DNA of 64,000 nucleotides from Actinomyces gerencseriae DSM 6844 (lineage in GTDB: Bacteria > Actinomycetota > Actinomycetes > Actinomycetales > Actinomycetaceae): positions 124,001-188,000 of the forward strand of contig NZ_KE386872.1 in NCBI RefSeq assembly GCF_000429265.1, written 5' to 3'. The notes below the pieces were generated by a model. That model did no database searches, was not told the origin of the DNA, and saw only the letters and a list, made by a program, of their open reading frames with translations. Made by a program: the position numbers and the translations under genes. Position 1 is the first letter of the stretch. Every line of letters starts with the position of its first letter. Below, in pieces: positions 45,022 to 56,341 of this stretch.

Positions 45022-45607
45022 GGTGGGCGACGCCCTGGCGGCGCGAGCACTGGCCCGTGAGCGGGGACATGCGTGGGGCGCGGGTGAGACTCGTCGGGTC
45101 CTGTCGCGACAGGCCGCGGGTGAGGACGGCGTCGCCGCCTGGGACGCGCGTCGTGCAACGCGAGGCGCGTCCGGTTCGCAGGATGATCCGACCGACCGGG
45201 GACCCGGACTCCCGCCGGGACGCGATCGACCCGGGCCGACGCGCTTCGATCCGCGCACCGGCAAGCGCGATCTGCGCCGCTACGCCGAGACGCACGGCTG
45301 GGCTGGTCACCTAGCCATGGCATCGGTGTCGGTGCGGTGGAGGGAGCTCGTCGGGCCGCAGGTCGCTGAGCACGCCGTCATCGAGAGCTTCGATCCGGGC
45401 CTGCTGACGCTGCGCGCCTCCTCCAGCGCGTGGGCGCAGCAGCTGCGACTGCTCCTGCCCACGATCGAACGACGGGTGATCGACGCGTTGGGGGACGACG
45501 GCGGTGCGGTCGAGATCCGAGTTCTGGGGCCCGTCGGACCCACCTGGCGCAATGGTCGTTTCGGTGCTGCTCGCGGTGGCAGGGGCCCGCGGGACACCTA
45601 CGGGTGA
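45014..45607 (+). CDS. DUF721 (DciA-like) family protein
   Basis: The 197-residue protein has a variable, charged N-terminal half and a C-terminal DUF721 domain from about residue 95 (WAGHLAMASVSVRWRELVGPQVAEH, then SSSAWAQQLRLLLPTIERRV). In many bacteria this domain is the replicative-helicase loader DciA, and in actinobacteria it always sits after recF. A role in DnaB loading is therefore likely. It starts within the end of recF and ends 13 bp before the convergent ECF ATPase stop. Confidence 0.85.
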   Translation: MSEVGDALAARALARERGHAWGAGETRRVLSRQAAGEDGVAAWDARRATRGASGSQDDPTDRGPGLPPGRDRPGPTRFDPRTGKRDLRRYAETHGWAGHLAMASVSVRWRELVGPQVAEHAVIESFDPGLLTLRASSSAWAQQLRLLLPTIERRVIDALGDDGGAVEIRVLGPVGPTWRNGRFGAARGGRGPRDTYG

Positions 45608-45620
45608 GGGTCGATGGGAC

Positions 45621-47186
45621 TCAGTCCGTCGTCGACGCGGTCGGCCCCGCCAGCGGGCGCATCTGCACGACGCGATCGGCGCAGGCGGTGAGTAGCTCCT
45701 CATCATGGGTGACGACGACCACCACCTTGTCCGCTTCAGCGAGATCGCGGATCGTGCGGGCCGTGGAGCGCAGATGGCGGTAGTCCAATCCCGACGAGGG
45801 CTCGTCGAAGATATAGATCTCCTTGTCGACCATGCGCGCGGCGGCGATCACCAGGCGCTGCTTCTGACCGCCCGACAACGACATGGGATGACGATCGGCC
45901 ACGTCCGCCAGGCCGTGGTCGGCCAGGGTCCGTTCGACCCTGCCATCGGTGAGCTCTTCGGGCGGCACTCCCAGGGCGAGCTCCTCGCGCACCTCGGCGC
46001 CGAAGAGCTGGCGATGGACATCCTGCATGACGACGTAACCGAGTCTCGTCCGCTCCTTGGCACGTAGAGCCCGACCGTCGAGGCGGATCGTGCCCTTGGC
46101 CCGCTCAAGGCCGACGAGGACGCGTGTGAGAGTCGATTTGCCCGCTCCATTGGGGCCGACCAGTGCCGTCACCCGGCCGCGGGGCAGGTCGAGTCGGGGA
46201 ATGTCGAGGACTCGGTGGGAGCCGTAGGAGAAGCTCAGGTCCTCCACCGTGAGCCCGCCAAAGGTCGAAGGCGGTGCATCTCTCCGCGCGCCGACCCCGG
46301 ACATCTGGACGTCCTGGTCGGAGGGGGCCTTCCGGGCGTGCAGGATGAGAGCGGGATGCGCGGACTCGACCGGGTGGAGAGCGCGCAACCCCAGATCGAT
46401 TCGTTCCCGCTCGTTCATGGCCCATAGCCGTGCGGCGGGCATCTCGCGCACGATCCTGCCGCCATCGAGCAGGATCACGCGGTCCACGACATCGCGCAGG
46501 TAGGACAGTCGGTGCTCGGCGATGACCATGGTCGCACCCGAGGCGCGCAGGTCCAGGAGCACATCGCGCAGGAGATTCACCGACTCCGGGGACAGGTTCG
46601 ATGTGGGCTCGTCGAACAGATGCACCCGGGGGTCCACGACCATGGAGGCCGCGCAGGCGACGAGCTGCTTCTGACCGCCGGAGAGGCGGAAGAGACTGGC
46701 GCTCAGGAGATCATCGATTCCCGTGCGCCGCGCCGCCTCGGTCAGACGACGGCGGATGGTGCCCGGAGCCGTTCCGAAGTTCTCCGGGCCGAAGGCGAGC
46801 TCGCTGCGCACCTCGGAGGTGAAGAACTGGGTGCGGGGGTTCTGGAAGACGGTGGCGACCTGCCGCCCCGTCACGTCCAGCGACGAGACGGAGGCGTCGA
46901 TCCCCGCGACCGTCACGCTTCCGGTGAGGACACCCGGATGGAAGTTGGGCACCAGGCCATTGATGAGGCGCAGCAGCGTGGACTTGCCGCAGCCGCTGGG
47001 GCCGCACAGCAGAACGCACTCGCCCGGCTGGATGCGAAGGCTCGCGTCCTCCAGTCCGGGAACCGCGCCCGTGGGATCTCCAGCGCCTCTATCCCCGTCG
47101 GTGCTGTCGGTGCCGACGGCGCTCGCGGAGCCGTAGGCGAAGGACACGTGGTCGATGTCGATCATGGGGTGATCGTGGGCGGTCAT
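45621..47186 (-). CDS. ECF transporter energising ATPase, fused EcfA1-EcfA2
   Basis: This 521-residue protein contains two ABC ATPase domains in one chain. Domain 1 has Walker A GPSGCGKST, the signature FRLSGGQKQL and HLFDEPTSNLSPES. Domain 2 has GPNGAGKST, MSLSGGQKQR and YIFDEPSSGLD. It powers uptake by the neighbouring EcfT and S component. Fused ECF ATPases are common with MptD/Trep_Strep-type S components. The ATG at 47186 overlaps the EcfT stop (ATGA), and GAGGAG lies 7 bp upstream. Confidence 0.92.
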   Translation of the reverse strand: MTAHDHPMIDIDHVSFAYGSASAVGTDSTDGDRGAGDPTGAVPGLEDASLRIQPGECVLLCGPSGCGKSTLLRLINGLVPNFHPGVLTGSVTVAGIDASVSSLDVTGRQVATVFQNPRTQFFTSEVRSELAFGPENFGTAPGTIRRRLTEAARRTGIDDLLSASLFRLSGGQKQLVACAASMVVDPRVHLFDEPTSNLSPESVNLLRDVLLDLRASGATMVIAEHRLSYLRDVVDRVILLDGGRIVREMPAARLWAMNERERIDLGLRALHPVESAHPALILHARKAPSDQDVQMSGVGARRDAPPSTFGGLTVEDLSFSYGSHRVLDIPRLDLPRGRVTALVGPNGAGKSTLTRVLVGLERAKGTIRLDGRALRAKERTRLGYVVMQDVHRQLFGAEVREELALGVPPEELTDGRVERTLADHGLADVADRHPMSLSGGQKQRLVIAAARMVDKEIYIFDEPSSGLDYRHLRSTARTIRDLAEADKVVVVVTHDEELLTACADRVVQMRPLAGPTASTTD

Positions 47187-47908
47187 GATAGTGCTCCTCG
47201 GAGGAAGACGAGGATGATGAGGAACGACATCGCCAGGCCCACGACGTCTCCCGGGCGGAAGCGGAGATCGGTGATCGTGGTGCGCAAGCGCGTCCCGCCC
47301 AGGCCGCGGGTGAGCGCCGAGGCGGCCAGCTCGTCGCCGATCCGGGTCGCCGAGACGAGGAAGGGGACCATGATGTGCTCGATCGCTACCAGCGGTTCGC
47401 GCAGGAAGCCCCATCGACCCGTGTGCAGTCGGCGCAGGCGTACGGCCTGGATCACGGCGGTGAGCTCTTCGGTCAGGGTCGGAAGGAACCGCAGCATGAC
47501 CGCCAGGGGGATGACGACGGCATCGGGGACTCGCAGTCGGCGCAGACCCTCGATGAGCTCGGACGGGGTCGTCGACCGCACCAGGTACACGCCCATCGTG
47601 AGTGCCGTGACGAAGTTGCCCACGAAGAAGCCGACCGCCCCCGCCGTCCGCCACACCGGCCCGCTCAGGACCTGCGTGCCCAGGATCTGAGCCCCCCGGC
47701 AGAGGGTGAAGAGCAGGACCTGGGTGCCCAGAGCGCGCCAGGAGCCGATCGTGGCGAGCAGGATCGCCACGGACACGAACGCGACCAGGGAAGCCGTCTG
47801 CTCGACGCGTGTCAGGGCCGCCACGTTCACCACCACGACGAGTAGGAGCTTGGTGCGGGGGTCGAGCCGGAGCCATCCTCCGTGCGCGGAGGTCGCGAGG
47901 AGCCGCAT
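47183..47908 (-). CDS. ECF transporter transmembrane protein EcfT
   Basis: The 241-residue protein is an integral membrane EcfT (CbiQ-like): LRLDPRTKLLLVVVVN near the N-terminus and the two coupling motifs with A-R-G-like character (VIQAVRLRRLHTGRW and ASALTRGLGGTRLR). It links the ATPases to the substrate-binding S component. It starts one base after the S-component stop, and the three genes form an operon. Confidence 0.9.
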   Translation of the reverse strand: MRLLATSAHGGWLRLDPRTKLLLVVVVNVAALTRVEQTASLVAFVSVAILLATIGSWRALGTQVLLFTLCRGAQILGTQVLSGPVWRTAGAVGFFVGNFVTALTMGVYLVRSTTPSELIEGLRRLRVPDAVVIPLAVMLRFLPTLTEELTAVIQAVRLRRLHTGRWGFLREPLVAIEHIMVPFLVSATRIGDELAASALTRGLGGTRLRTTITDLRFRPGDVVGLAMSFLIILVFLRGALS

Positions 47909-47909
47909 C

Positions 47910-48569
47910 TCAGGCGATGCCAGCGCGCATGAAGTGCTTGCGCAGCATCTTCTGCCCCAGCCGACCTCCGAGGAAGGAGGACACGAAGACGACGGCGAGC
48001 AGTCCGAGCAGGAACGCCGGTGAGAACAGGGTCTCCCAGGCCCGGGCGTAGCCGTCCCCCATCTTCTTTCCTATGTCGGCGATGTAGGCGTCGTGCTGGT
48101 AGTACAGCGGCAGAATCGGGCCGGCGACCCACAAGGAGAACACGCCGTAGGCGAGCGCCGAGGCGCGGGCGGAGCGGTAGCGGCCGCGGGCCAGGACGAT
48201 CTCGGCCAGAATGGAGAACACGGCCGCCGTCACCAGGGTGGTCCAGGCGTGCCCGGTCAGCACCATGAGCAGGGATGAGATGATGCCGGTGAGGAAGATC
48301 ATCCCGGGCTTGCGGATGCGAGTGATGTAGAGGGCGAAGACGATGCCGTTGGCGAGGCTGCCGAGCACGATGCCGATGGCGTGAACAGCCGGCCCGAAGA
48401 GGCCGAGCATGCCGAAGCCGAAGAAGACGACGAAGTACATGGCCGTGAAGACGCCGACGGTGATGAGGTCCTTCGGCTTGAGGGAGTGGTCGGCGAGCGG
48501 GGCGGGACTCGCTGCCGCGGGAGCCTCAGAGGTCTCAGAGGTCTCGGGGGTCTCGGTGTTCGGGGTCAT
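47910..48569 (-). CDS. MptD family putative ECF transporter S component
   Basis: The 219-residue protein starts with a Pro/Ser/Glu-rich cytoplasmic head, then about six transmembrane helices: DLITVGVFTAMYFVVFFGFGM, the conserved S-component opening, and a C-terminal FLGGRLGQKMLRKHFMRAGI typical of the MptD/Trep_Strep (TIGR02185) group. The transported molecule is unknown; related loci have been linked to small metabolites or metals. Upstream, TGAGAATCGATATC at 48629-48642 resembles an iron-regulator (Fur) box. A GGAAAG ribosome-like site lies about 14 bp upstream, so the start is not fully certain. Confidence 0.82.
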   Translation of the reverse strand: MTPNTETPETSETSEAPAAASPAPLADHSLKPKDLITVGVFTAMYFVVFFGFGMLGLFGPAVHAIGIVLGSLANGIVFALYITRIRKPGMIFLTGIISSLLMVLTGHAWTTLVTAAVFSILAEIVLARGRYRSARASALAYGVFSLWVAGPILPLYYQHDAYIADIGKKMGDGYARAWETLFSPAFLLGLLAVVFVSSFLGGRLGQKMLRKHFMRAGIA

Positions 48570-48599
48570 GGGAACGTGGCTCTTTCCTCGATCATAGGG

Positions 48600-48642
48600 T
48601 TAGGTACCCCTGAATGATACGAGAAGGATGAGAATCGATATC
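48600..48642. promoter_or_regulatory. Possible metal-regulator sites upstream of the ECF operon
   Basis: TGAGAATCGATATC (48629-48642) resembles the half of a Fur box. TTAGGTACCCCTGA (48600-48613) weakly resembles a DtxR/IdeR box. Both lie in the 339-bp gap shared by the ECF operon and gyrB. The remaining part of the gap has no other clear feature except TAGAAT at 48768-48773. Confidence 0.3.
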
Positions 48643-48767
48643 TTTTTCCGACCGGCTGTCAGAATGAAGATCCCGGGCGGGGCGCCCCGGGGGCGGAGAG
48701 GCGCCCTGGTGACGTTGCACACGCCCGACAAGCATCGTCCGGCGACGGGTTCCACGATGATCCACGC

Positions 48768-48773
48768 TAGAAT
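48768..48773 (+). promoter_or_regulatory. Candidate gyrB -10 element
   Basis: TAGAAT matches the -10 consensus; no good -35 stands at the proper spacing. Transcription would start near 48780, leaving a leader of about 130 nt before gyrB. Confidence 0.35.
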
Positions 48774-48905
48774 GGCCCCAGAAACGCCCACGGTGCGCCC
48801 TGGGCTCTTCGCAGGTACCCACCTACACGCCGCGGGACCGAGCCCGCCAGTCGGCGTTCAGAGGGGTCGGGTGCAGCCCGGCGCACAGGAAAGAGGAGCA
48901 GCTGA

Positions 48906-50969
<2,064 letters not shown>

Positions 50970-51019
50970 GTCCGCTGACGCACTCCGACGGGAGATCCCA
51001 CGAGCACGTAAGGAATTCT

Positions 51020-53710
51020 GTGAGCGACGAAGTTGACGAGATCATCGGCGACGAGGGCCTGACGGATGCGGTCGTTCCCCAGCGCGTCCAGCCGGTCGAC
51101 CTTCAGATGGAGATGCAGCGCTCCTACCTCGACTACGCCATGAGCGTCATCGTCGGGCGCGCCCTGCCGGACGTGCGCGACGGCCTCAAACCCGTCCACC
51201 GTCGCGTCCTGTACGCCATGTACGACGGCGGCTACCGCCCGAACGCCTCCTTCTCCAAGTCCTCCCGCGTCGTGGGCGAGGTCATGGGCAATTATCACCC
51301 GCATGGCGATGCCGCCATCTACGACGCCCTGGCCCGCCTGGTCCAGTGGTGGTCGCTGCGCTACCCGCTCGTGGCCGGACAGGGCAACTTCGGTACTCCC
51401 GGCAATCTCGGTCCGGCCGCTCCCAGGTACACCGAGTGCAAGATGGCGCCGCTGGCCATGGAGATGGTTCGCGACATCGACGAGGAGAGCGTCGATTTCC
51501 AGGACAACTACGACGGGCGGAACCAGGAGCCGGTCATCCTGCCGTCCCGATTCCCGAATCTCCTGGTCAACGGGAGCGAGGGCATCGCGGTGGGCATGGC
51601 CACGCGCATTCCTCCGCACAACCTGCGCGAGGTCGCCTCCGGGGTCCAGTGGTTCCTCGAGCATCCCGACGCGAGTCGCGAGGAACTGCTGGAGAGTCTC
51701 ATCGAGCGCGTCCCCGGCCCCGACTTCCCCACCGGTGCCACCATCCTGGGGCGGCGCGGCATCGAGGACGCCTACCGCACCGGTCGCGGATCGATCACCC
51801 AGCGGGCCGTGGTCAACGTCGAGGAGATCCAGGGCCGCCAGTGCCTGGTGGTCACCGAGCTGCCCTATCAGGTCAACCCCGACAACCTCGCCGATAAGAT
51901 CGCCCAACTGGTGCGCGACGGGCAGGTCGGCGGTATCGCCGACATCCGCGATGAGACCTCCGGCCGCACCGGCCAGAGGCTGGTCATCGTGCTCAAGCGC
52001 GACGCCGTCGCCAAGGTCGTTCTCAACAACCTCTACAAGCGCACCCAGCTTCAGGACAACTTCCCGGCCAATATGCTGGCCCTGGTCGACGGCGTGCCCC
52101 GCACCCTGAGCCTGGACGGGTTCGTGCGCCACTGGGTGGACCACCAGATCGACGTCATCGTGCGTCGATCGCGCTATCGTCTGCGCAAGGCCGAGGAGCG
52201 CCTCCACATCCTCGAGGGACTGCTCAAGGCGATCGACGCCCTGGACGCCGTCATCGCTCTCATTCGCCGTTCGCCCACTACTGATGAGGCCCGCAGCGGG
52301 CTCATGGGCCTGCTCGGCGTCGATGAGGCCCAGGCCGAGGCGATTCTCTCCCTCCAGCTGCGCCGACTCGCCGCACTGGAGCGCCTCAAGATCCAGCAGG
52401 AGAGCGAGGATCTGCGAGCCCGGGTCGCGGACCTGCGCGACATCATCGCCTCCCGGCAGCGTCAGCGCAGCATCGTCTCGGACGAGCTGGCCGATATCGT
52501 GAGCAAGTACGGCGACGAGCGACGCACTCGTATCGTGCCTTTCGACGGCGAGATGAGCATGGAGGATCTCATCCCCGAGGAGGACGTCGTCGTCACCATC
52601 ACCCGCTCCGGTTATGCCAAGCGCACCCGAACCGATGCCTACCGCTCGCAGCATCGTGGCGGCAAGGGGATCAAGGGCGCTGCACTGCGGCAGGACGACG
52701 TCGTCAGTCATTTCTTCGTCACCACCACCCACCGCTGGCTGCTCTTCTTCACGAACCTGGGTCGCGTCTACCGGGCCAAGGCCTATGAGTTGCCCGAGGG
52801 CGGGCGTGACGCCAAGGGCCAGCACGTGGCCAACCTGCTGGCCTTTCAGCCCGGTGAGGAGATCGCTCAGGTCATGGAGCTGGGGAGCTATGGCCAGGCC
52901 GACTTCCTCGTCCTGGCCACTCGTCGCGGCCTGGTGAAGAAGACTCGACTGAGCGAGTACGACTCCAATCGCTCCGGCGGTGTCATCGCCATCAACCTGC
53001 GCGAGAACGGGGACGGGATCAGCGACGAGCTCGTCTCGGCGTCCCTGCTGTCCGCCGGGCAGGATCTGCTCCTCGTCTCCCGTCACGGCCAGTCGCTGCG
53101 CTTTCGCGCCGACGACGAGACCCTGCGGCCCACCGGCAGGGCGACCTCCGGTGTCACCGGCATGCGCTTCCGGCCCGGAGACAGCCTGCTGGCCATGGGC
53201 GTCGTCGATCCGCAGTGGACCGACGCCGACCTGTTCGTCGTCACCGAGGGCGGCTACGCCAAGCGCACGCTCGCCACCGACTACCCGACCAAGGGTCGCG
53301 GTGGCCTCGGAGTCAAGGTCGCCAACCTCGTCGAGGCTCGCGGCGACCTGGTCGGTGCACTGGTGACCGCACCTCGCGACGAGGTCCTGTGCATCATGGC
53401 CTCGGGCAAGGTGGTGCGCTCCGCGGTGACCGAGGTCTCCCGTACCGGCCGCGCCACGCAGGGCGTGACGTTCGCCAAGCCTGACGACGGCGACCGCATC
53501 ATCGCCGTGGCCCGCAGCGCCGAGCGTGAGCTCGTCGACGAGTCGGACGGGCCCGACGTCGGCGAGCTCGCCGATGGGTCGGAGCACGATGCCGCGGGGC
53601 CCGACGAGGTGGATTCGACGGATTCGATTGACGTAGTTGTGAACACCGCTGCGCCGGGTGATGCTGAGACGGTAGGCTCGAGCGACGACGAGAGTGAGGT
53701 TCAGGCATGA
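51020..53710 (+). CDS. gyrA: DNA gyrase subunit A
   Basis: GyrA cuts and rejoins DNA; the active tyrosine is Y137 in APRYTECKM. The quinolone-resistance-determining region reads [15 protein letters not shown] with A98 at the position of E. coli Ser83 and D102 at that of Asp87. Alanine there is natural in mycobacteria and is associated with lower quinolone sensitivity. The C-terminal beta-pinwheel repeats are present, with the GyrA box QHRGGKG at about 544-550. The 896-residue protein ends in an acidic tail. The GTG at 51020 has AAGGAA upstream. Confidence 0.97.
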   Translation: MSDEVDEIIGDEGLTDAVVPQRVQPVDLQMEMQRSYLDYAMSVIVGRALPDVRDGLKPVHRRVLYAMYDGGYRPNASFSKSSRVVGEVMGNYHPHGDAAIYDALARLVQWWSLRYPLVAGQGNFGTPGNLGPAAPRYTECKMAPLAMEMVRDIDEESVDFQDNYDGRNQEPVILPSRFPNLLVNGSEGIAVGMATRIPPHNLREVASGVQWFLEHPDASREELLESLIERVPGPDFPTGATILGRRGIEDAYRTGRGSITQRAVVNVEEIQGRQCLVVTELPYQVNPDNLADKIAQLVRDGQVGGIADIRDETSGRTGQRLVIVLKRDAVAKVVLNNLYKRTQLQDNFPANMLALVDGVPRTLSLDGFVRHWVDHQIDVIVRRSRYRLRKAEERLHILEGLLKAIDALDAVIALIRRSPTTDEARSGLMGLLGVDEAQAEAILSLQLRRLAALERLKIQQESEDLRARVADLRDIIASRQRQRSIVSDELADIVSKYGDERRTRIVPFDGEMSMEDLIPEEDVVVTITRSGYAKRTRTDAYRSQHRGGKGIKGAALRQDDVVSHFFVTTTHRWLLFFTNLGRVYRAKAYELPEGGRDAKGQHVANLLAFQPGEEIAQVMELGSYGQADFLVLATRRGLVKKTRLSEYDSNRSGGVIAINLRENGDGISDELVSASLLSAGQDLLLVSRHGQSLRFRADDETLRPTGRATSGVTGMRFRPGDSLLAMGVVDPQWTDADLFVVTEGGYAKRTLATDYPTKGRGGLGVKVANLVEARGDLVGALVTAPRDEVLCIMASGKVVRSAVTEVSRTGRATQGVTFAKPDDGDRIIAVARSAERELVDESDGPDVGELADGSEHDAAGPDEVDSTDSIDVVVNTAAPGDAETVGSSDDESEVQA

Positions 53711-54165
53711 GTCAGTCGGAGTCCTTCCCACCCATGGGGGGAGACAGTGCGTCCCAGGGCAGTGGGAAGTCCGGTAGTCAGTCCAAGACGATCGCTGGTC
53801 CCCGGCGTGTACGGCTGTCCCTGACACGTGTCGATCCGTGGTCGATCATGAAGGTCACCTTCATGCTGAGCGTGGCGGCGGGCGTTATGTTCGTGGTCGC
53901 GGCCATCTTCGTATGGCTCATGCTCGACGCCATGCACGTGTTCTCCACCATCAAGGAGTTGGCGAGCACGATCATGCAGTCGGACAACAACGCTTACTCG
54001 GCACTCGTGGAGTACCTGGCCTTCAAGCGAGCGGTATCGATGGCCATCATCATCGGCGTGGTGAACGTGGTTCTGACAACCGCCCTGGCCACGGTGACAG
54101 CACTGCTCTACAACCTGACTGCGACGCTCGTCGGTGGGGTTCATCTCACACTGGCGGATGACTGA
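53707..54165 (+). CDS. DUF3566 transmembrane protein
   Basis: The 152-residue protein has a Ser/Gly-rich cytoplasmic head of about 30 residues, the conserved [20 protein letters not shown] segment, and two transmembrane helices ([21 protein letters not shown] and [19 protein letters not shown]). This family lies next to gyrA in almost all actinobacteria; its function is unknown. The ATG overlaps the gyrA stop by 4 bp. Confidence 0.9.
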   Translation: MSQSESFPPMGGDSASQGSGKSGSQSKTIAGPRRVRLSLTRVDPWSIMKVTFMLSVAAGVMFVVAAIFVWLMLDAMHVFSTIKELASTIMQSDNNAYSALVEYLAFKRAVSMAIIIGVVNVVLTTALATVTALLYNLTATLVGGVHLTLADD

Positions 54166-54213
54166 TCGATTTGAAGGCGATCGACGTGGTGGGATAGCCT
54201 CATCCGCGTCGCC

Positions 54214-54287
54214 GGGCCTATAGCTCAGTTGGTTAGAGCGCATCCCTGATAAGGATGAGGTCGCTGGTTCGAGTCCAGCTAGGCCCA
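54214..54287 (+). tRNA. tRNA-Ile (GAT)
   Basis: A complete 74-nt cloverleaf runs from GGGCCTA (acceptor 5' side) to TAGGCCC plus discriminator A. The D loop has AGCTCAGTTGGTTAGAGC; the anticodon stem CATCC/GGATG holds GAT at 54248-54250; the T arm has GGTTCGAGTCC. CCA is not encoded. It lies after gyrA-DUF3566, the usual actinobacterial place. Confidence 0.97.
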
Positions 54288-54318
54288 CGTTCCGCGGTGG
54301 AATGAAGAGGGAGGGTTC

Positions 54319-54453
54319 ATGAGGAACCGGATGCTCGTTTCAGCCGCGGTTTTCTCGTTTCTCGGGGTCGCATTCTATGCGGTGTGGCTGAGGATCGAGG
54401 CGGCGCGCGCCGAGCGCGCCGCGTGGGCCGAGGTCACCGACCCGGTCGATTAG
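54319..54453 (+). CDS. DLW-39-like small membrane protein
   Basis: This 44-residue reading (MRNRMLVSAAVFSFLGVAFY, then AVWLRIEAARAERAAWAEVT and DPVD) has an AGGGAGGG ribosome site 5 bp upstream and one transmembrane helix. Its position between tRNA-Ile and tRNA-Ala and its C-terminal RAERxxWxEVTDPVD match the actinobacterial DLW-39 family of tiny proteins, except that the namesake DLW reads AAW. The function is unknown. Confidence 0.75.
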   Translation: MRNRMLVSAAVFSFLGVAFYAVWLRIEAARAERAAWAEVTDPVD

Positions 54454-54455
54454 TC

Positions 54456-54528
54456 GGGGCTATGGCGCAATTGGTAGCGCACCTGCTTTGCAAGCAGGGG
54501 GTTACGGGTTCGAGTCCCGTTAGCTCCA
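54456..54528 (+). tRNA. tRNA-Ala (TGC)
   Basis: A complete 73-nt cloverleaf starts GGGGCTA and ends TAGCTCC plus discriminator A. The anticodon stem CCTGC/GCAGG holds TGC at 54489-54491, and the T arm has GGGTTCGAGTCCC. The G-U pair in the acceptor is at G3-U70, the classic alanine identity element. CCA is not encoded. Confidence 0.97.
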
Positions 54529-54582
54529 CCTCCGCCGTGGTCGGACAGTAGCGGTCCGCGTGTAACCGACGGTGCGGAACAC

Positions 54583-54616
54583 GTCGAGATCGGTCCGCTT
54601 CCGTGCCGAGATCGGT
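54583..54616. repeat. Intergenic 22-bp-period repeat, copy B
   Basis: GTCGAGATCGGT (54583-54594) and GCCGAGATCGGT (54605-54616) are 22 bp apart, as in copy A at 8409-8442. The spacers also resemble each other (CCGCTTCCGT here, TCAGTTCCGC there). Confidence 0.6.
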
Positions 54617-55198
54617 CCTTTCCGAGTGGGGCCGGCGAAGACCGAGGACCAGCGGTTCGTGACATCGTTGAGGCGTCTGCGTCGTCTGCGTCGCGCAGAG
54701 GGGTCGGTCCAAAGACTGCAGGGACGGTGGAAGGACCGCCGCCGATCGGATGTCACTTCCGGTTCGCCGCAGCCCAGAGGACCACGGGGAAGGGCCCGGC
54801 GGTCCCTGAGAGCGAGACGCCGGAATGGAAGATGGTCCGGTTCGACGAGGCTCCGGCATGACGGGGCGCTTCCGAGCCGATGTCGAGCGCGCCGGGCGGA
54901 TCGGGGCTGTTCGCCGGCGGACGGTTCCCGGGGCGCTTCGTGGATCGCCGTCGAGCGTCATGACGGCGCACCCGCATCGAACCGACGTTGCGCCGGAGAT
55001 ATCGCCCGCCCGCCGCCGACAGGTCTTCCAAGGTCTCGTCCGCTGCATCATTCACCGCCGCGTGCCCGACAACCCGGGGCGGATCTTGACGACGGTGAGG
55101 AACCGGACCCATCTCGACGAAGGGACGGAGGACCCACTCGGGCTGCTGGTGGTCCGGGCGGTGCGAAACCACAGGGGGTGCCGGCGTCGACGCACAGC

Positions 55199-55393
55199 GG
55201 TGGACAACCCAACGCACGGGGTCGTGTCCACAGCGGTGGATGGGCGTGTGGCTTCAGCGTTCGGTTTTCCCCACCTGTGGGCTGGGCTGTGGAAAACGAC
55301 ATCGCTGTGTTTCCACATGTGTGCGCACAGCTGTGGATGAATCACAGCACTGTGCTTCCCCAGATTCACAGCTCTGAACAAACCTGTGGATAA
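55199..55393. promoter_or_regulatory. DnaA-box-like cluster away from oriC
   Basis: GGTGGACAA (55199-55207), GTGTCCACA (55224-55232), TTTTCCCCA (55265-55273), TGTGGAAAA (55288-55296), GTTTCCACA (55309-55317), TGTGGATGA (55332-55340) and a perfect TGTGGATAA (55385-55393) crowd into 195 bp. They are in both orientations. It may titrate DnaA, or be part of the replication-control region. Confidence 0.6.
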
Positions 55394-55412
55394 CCGTTCG
55401 AAGGATGTGCGG

Positions 55413-56252
55413 TCAGACCAGTGCCGCTCGCAGGCAGATCAGCCCAACCAGCGCGACTGCGATGCCCACCGTGCCCCAGACCCCGTAGACGGTGCGCTTG
55501 GTCCGTGGTGCCCAGGCGTACAGCGACGCCACGAGCGCACCGGTCACCAGTCCGCCCAGGTGGCCCTGCCAGGAGATGTTGGCCCCCAGGAAGGAGATGA
55601 CGGCATTGATCGCCAGGAGTGCCACGATTCCCGAGGTGTCCCGCCCGAAGCGCCGTTGCACCACGAATATGGTCGAGAACAGGCCGAAGACTGCTCCGGA
55701 GGCGCCCACCGTCATCGTGATCCAGGCATCGGTATCCGGCCGGGAGAGCCAGTAGATCGCCGTCGAGCCGCCCAAGGCGCTGAGCAGGTAGACGGCGGTG
55801 AACCGCCAGCGCCCGAGCACCGGCTCGAGGGAGCCGCCCAGTACCCACAGGGCCCACATGTTGAAGCCGAGGTGCATGTAGTTCGCGTGGAGGAAGGCGG
55901 TCGTCAGGAACCGCCAGGGCTCGCCGGCGGCCAGTGCCGGCAGGAAGGCGAACTGGGAGTCGAGGGAGGGGACGGCCATCTGCACCAGATAGATCACCAT
56001 ACAGGCGGCGATGAGCCCCTTGGAGACCAGAGCACCGGCCACCGCTCGTCCGCCGAGCACGGAGCGCACGTCCCGACGGGACGCCGCTGCTCTGCGAGCG
56101 CAGTCCACGCAGTGCACGCCGACGGCGCTCGGCACCTGGCACTGGGGGCAGGTGGGACGATTGCAGCGCTGGCAGCGCACGTATGTGACCCGGTCGGGGT
56201 GCCGTGGGCATACTGGGAGTTCGTTGGACGGATCGGTGGTGAACTGGGTCAT
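55413..56252 (-). CDS. Rhomboid family intramembrane serine protease with zinc-finger head
   Basis: The 279-residue protein cleaves substrates inside the membrane. After an N-terminal Cys-rich segment (C15, C27, C30, C35, C38, C48, C51, likely a zinc-binding B-box-like head) come six or more helices. The catalytic pair is S185 in TVGASGAVFG and H231 in WQGHLGGLVTG; HANYMHLGFNMWAL carries the conserved HxxxN. It starts at the ATG at 56252. Its substrates are unknown. It follows the cyclophilin gene on the same strand after 89 bp. Confidence 0.93.
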   Translation of the reverse strand: MTQFTTDPSNELPVCPRHPDRVTYVRCQRCNRPTCPQCQVPSAVGVHCVDCARRAAASRRDVRSVLGGRAVAGALVSKGLIAACMVIYLVQMAVPSLDSQFAFLPALAAGEPWRFLTTAFLHANYMHLGFNMWALWVLGGSLEPVLGRWRFTAVYLLSALGGSTAIYWLSRPDTDAWITMTVGASGAVFGLFSTIFVVQRRFGRDTSGIVALLAINAVISFLGANISWQGHLGGLVTGALVASLYAWAPRTKRTVYGVWGTVGIAVALVGLICLRAALV

Positions 56253-56341
56253 GGCTGGGTCCTGTCGAGCGGGGAGGGCATCGAGTACGGCGACGCCGCC
56301 GGTCCGCGGAGGGCCGGCGGCGTCGAGGGTTCGAGCGCGGC

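Larger units (their letters stand above)
54529..55412. other. Gene-free stretch after tRNA-Ala with a DnaA-box-like cluster
   Basis: The open frames here lack family resemblance and ribosome sites. The left end has the 22-bp-period repeat (copy B, 54583-54616). The right end, 55199-55393, holds many TGTGGA/TCCACA words. Nothing coding is supported in between. Confidence 0.6.

Noticed and set aside
48570-48790. Riboswitch upstream of the ECF operon
   Set aside because: I looked for thiamine and cobalamin signature motifs in the leader and saw none, so I report only protein-site-like motifs.
54529-55393. Open frames of up to 273 codons after tRNA-Ala
   Set aside because: Arg/Pro/Ser-rich random-like translation, no ribosome site, and one runs through the DnaA-box cluster.
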